In this document: piece by piece, positions 54,423-56,234 of the stretch | Position numbering within the stretch: position 1 is the stretch's first letter | How the letters are laid out: each line of letters begins with the position of its first letter | NCBI GenBank assembly: GCA_902771225.1 | Contig: CACXWH010000009.1 | Location: 1 to 56,234, forward strand | Reading direction: 5' to 3' | DNA: 56,234 nucleotides | DNA from: an uncultured Methanobrevibacter sp. | GTDB lineage: Archaea > Methanobacteriota > Methanobacteria > Methanobacteriales > Methanobacteriaceae | Program-made: the position numbers and the translations under genes | The notes under the pieces: generated by a model | What the model was told of the DNA's origin: nothing | The model's database searches: none | What the model saw: only the letters and a program-made list of their open reading frames with translations

Positions 54423-55814
54423 TTAATTTGAATTTTCAATCTTATCTTTATCATTGATAAAGATGATTGTCAAAATAAGCATGATAACATGTAAAATAAG
54501 TAGAATCAGTGAAGTTTGATTGAATGCTACAACTGAAGCGGAATTGTGGCCTATGGAACCTCCTGCCAAAATGGCTACTATAACAACTACCATTGATGAT
54601 CCGATTGCAGCAGAAATCTGTCTTAATGTATTGTTGACTGCGGTTCCGTCCTCAACTTTATCTGATACCATGGTTAAAGTCCATGTTGTGGCAGGCATCA
54701 GGGCCAAACCTACACCAATATAACGTATTGATTGAGTTATTGTCAAGAATTCGAAGGAGGAATCCTGAGTATAAAACATCATGGTTGCAAATCCTATTAT
54801 GGAAAAGATACAGCCCATAATGAGGACTTTTTTGATTCCTATTCTGTTTGTGAGTAATGGACCTACGATATTAAAGATAATTATCAATAATCCACCAGGA
54901 AGAAGTACAGAAGCGGAAAATATTGCGGAATTGTAAGCTATACCTTGCATGAATATCGGAAGAAGCCCGGTACATCCATTCAAACAGGAAAATAGGATGC
55001 AGATAAATGTTGTACCCACCAAGAAATATTTGTTTTTCAGTATGGATAGGTTAATTAAAGGCTTTTCCAATTTTGATTGACGTTTTACAAATAAGATTAA
55101 AGTTATAATTCCAATGATTATCGGTAAAATTACAAGATAATGTGTAAATCCATAATCTGCAACATTTGTAAAACCGAGCATTAATCCCGCACATCCAATT
55201 ATTGACAATACAACAGACATATAGTCAAGAGGATAATCCTCAGTAGGAGTATAGTCTTTTACAAATATTATACCTAAAACTAAAAGAATTATTGTAGCTA
55301 TTGTGAAAAATGAGAACAATTCCCTCCAGCCATATAATGCTATAACGTATCCTCCTAAAAAAGAACCGATTACCGGAGCTATTGCTATTACCAAACCGTA
55401 TAGTCCCATATATGTCTGCCATTTTTCTTCAGGGATAGTTCTCAAAAGTAAAATCTGAACATAGGGCATTATAATACCGTTTCCGATAGCCTGAAGAACC
55501 CTACCAATAATCAAAACAATTAGAGAATTTGAAAAATAACATATTATTGATCCTAAAAGAAATATGATTAATGAAAAGAAAAATATTGCTTTTGCACTGA
55601 ATCTGCGTGATATAAAAGCACTTAATGGAATCATGACTCCTACTACAAGTAGAAATGCTGAATAGGACCACTGTGCTTGTGTTGATGAGACAGAGAAGTC
55701 ACTCATCAAATAAACTAAACCTGTTGTAATAATGGATTGGGCTATGCATACCAAGCTTGAAGCTAAAATAAACAAGACCAATATCTGCATCTTATTGTTT
55801 AATTTAATATTCAT
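54423..55814 (-). CDS. MFS transporter, DHA2-type (14 helices)
   Basis: The 463-aa protein has about fourteen helices. Family motifs are GRVLQAIGNGIIMP (motif B/C region, about 104-117), FLGGYVIALYGWRELF (motif C, about 152-167) and the N-terminal QWSYSAFLLVVG. These mark the drug:H+ antiporter group 2 of the major facilitator superfamily. It probably exports a toxic or antibiotic molecule. The sequence looks bacterial. No regulator gene is adjacent. The gene ahead on the same strand encodes an O-acetyltransferase. Confidence 0.9.
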   Translation of the reverse strand: MNIKLNNKMQILVLFILASSLVCIAQSIITTGLVYLMSDFSVSSTQAQWSYSAFLLVVGVMIPLSAFISRRFSAKAIFFFSLIIFLLGSIICYFSNSLIVLIIGRVLQAIGNGIIMPYVQILLLRTIPEEKWQTYMGLYGLVIAIAPVIGSFLGGYVIALYGWRELFSFFTIATIILLVLGIIFVKDYTPTEDYPLDYMSVVLSIIGCAGLMLGFTNVADYGFTHYLVILPIIIGIITLILFVKRQSKLEKPLINLSILKNKYFLVGTTFICILFSCLNGCTGLLPIFMQGIAYNSAIFSASVLLPGGLLIIIFNIVGPLLTNRIGIKKVLIMGCIFSIIGFATMMFYTQDSSFEFLTITQSIRYIGVGLALMPATTWTLTMVSDKVEDGTAVNNTLRQISAAIGSSMVVVIVAILAGGSIGHNSASVVAFNQTSLILLILHVIMLILTIIFINDKDKIENSN

Positions 55815-55852
55815 TTTTTCACAATATTGTCTATAATTAGTTTTATATTTTT

Positions 55853-56234
55853 TTATAATTTAACATCTCTGATGTATCTTGCAGGAACTCCTCCAACGAC
55901 TGTGTTTTTTGCAACATCTTTTGTGACCACAGCTCCTGCAGCAATAATCGCCCCATCACCAATAGTTACGCCTGGAAGTATTGTAACGCTGGAACCAATC
56001 CAAACATCATTGCCGATTACTATGGGAGATGGAATTAAATTACCCCTATTTTGAGGATTTTCATTATGATTTAAAGTAGCCAGGACAACATTATGGCCAA
56101 TTAAAACATTATCTCCAATGTAAATTCCGCCTTGGTCCTGAAATCTGCAGCCGGAATTGATGAAAACATTTTTTCCAATGTGAATGTTTTTTCCAAAATC
56201 CGTTGTGAATGGTGGAAAAACCCTGAAATCATCA
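55853..56234 (-). CDS. Sugar O-acetyltransferase, hexapeptide repeat (partial)
   Basis: The frame runs off the window end, and 126 C-terminal residues are visible. They form a left-handed beta-helix of hexapeptide repeats ([49 protein letters not shown]) and end [15 protein letters not shown], as in maltose and galactoside O-acetyltransferases (Maa/LacA/NodL). The [11 protein letters not shown] segment holds the catalytic-type histidine. It acetylates a sugar using acetyl-CoA. The start lies beyond 56234. Confidence 0.88.
   Translation of the reverse strand, partial: DDFRVFPPFTTDFGKNIHIGKNVFINSGCRFQDQGGIYIGDNVLIGHNVVLATLNHNENPQNRGNLIPSPIVIGNDVWIGSSVTILPGVTIGDGAIIAAGAVVTKDVAKNTVVGGVPARYIRDVKL

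Overview
The window is AT-rich archaeal DNA that fits a host-associated methanogen of the genus Methanobrevibacter; I cannot name the species. The signs are the archaeal GatD/GatE amidotransferase, split GMP synthase, ribosomal protein L15e, KEOPS subunit Cgi121, NreA with a PCNA-binding tail, pyruvoyl arginine decarboxylase, TATA-type promoters, a large adhesin-like surface protein, and above all a complete Eha energy-converting hydrogenase operon.

Layout. 1-0.6 kb: the 3' end of a 23S rRNA, then a 5S rRNA gene carrying a perfect 49-bp internal tandem duplication. 0.6-6.5 kb: housekeeping genes (citramalate synthase, Cgi121, a DegT-like PLP enzyme, NreA, GMP synthase subunits with an 85-aa gene between them). 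6.6-8.5 kb: a tRNA-His guanylyltransferase (Thg1) followed by an RNA ligase whose catalytic lysine lies just outside the callable start. 8.6-12.4 kb: a DUF2207 membrane protein, a 48-aa membrane peptide and a beta-helix adhesin-like protein. 12.4-14.6 kb: a regulatory region with two hairpins and two identical-pattern operators beside TATA boxes, leading into a glutathione peroxidase / thioredoxin reductase operon. 14.6-22.9 kb (minus strand): gatD-gatE, then vorC-vorB-vorA with an acyl-CoA synthetase and an HTH-cupin regulator. This looks like a unit that activates branched-chain acids and carboxylates them to 2-oxoacids for amino-acid synthesis. 23-24.6 kb: a small ORF, a Cys-tailed protein and a UDP-sugar epimerase.

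24.7-38.8 kb: ehaA to ehaT in unbroken order, many genes overlapping, followed by a further polyferredoxin and a CBS-domain protein. Eha uses the ion gradient to reduce ferredoxin with H2 and so refills the CO2-reducing step of methanogenesis. Its last genes include a formyltransferase (Ftr) paralogue and a HAD-like protein.

38.9-45.0 kb: a tRNA-Thr(CGT) followed by an accessory block with bacterial-looking genes: a Ser-rich surface protein, a tocopherol-cyclase-like protein overlapping a phytol-kinase-like protein, a LytTR regulator with a DUF3021 membrane partner and a 2TM protein (a LytTR Regulatory System layout), an iron-sulfur flavoprotein with a DUF3795 protein, and a J-domain-like protein paired with a HIRAN-domain protein. 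45.4-48 kb: rpl15e, an RNA-binding exosome-type protein, pyruvoyl arginine decarboxylase and a membrane protein. 48-56.2 kb: a decayed aldo/keto reductase tail, a cell-envelope sugar locus (GtrA, GT2, polysaccharide deacetylase, GT39-like), an intact aldo/keto reductase, an MFS exporter and a sugar O-acetyltransferase cut by the window end.

I saw no transposase, integrase or CRISPR array. The best candidates for something undescribed are the tocopherol-type gene pair in a methanogen, the 5S rRNA duplication, the Thg1/RNA ligase repair pair, the archaeal LytTR system and the J-domain/HIRAN pair.
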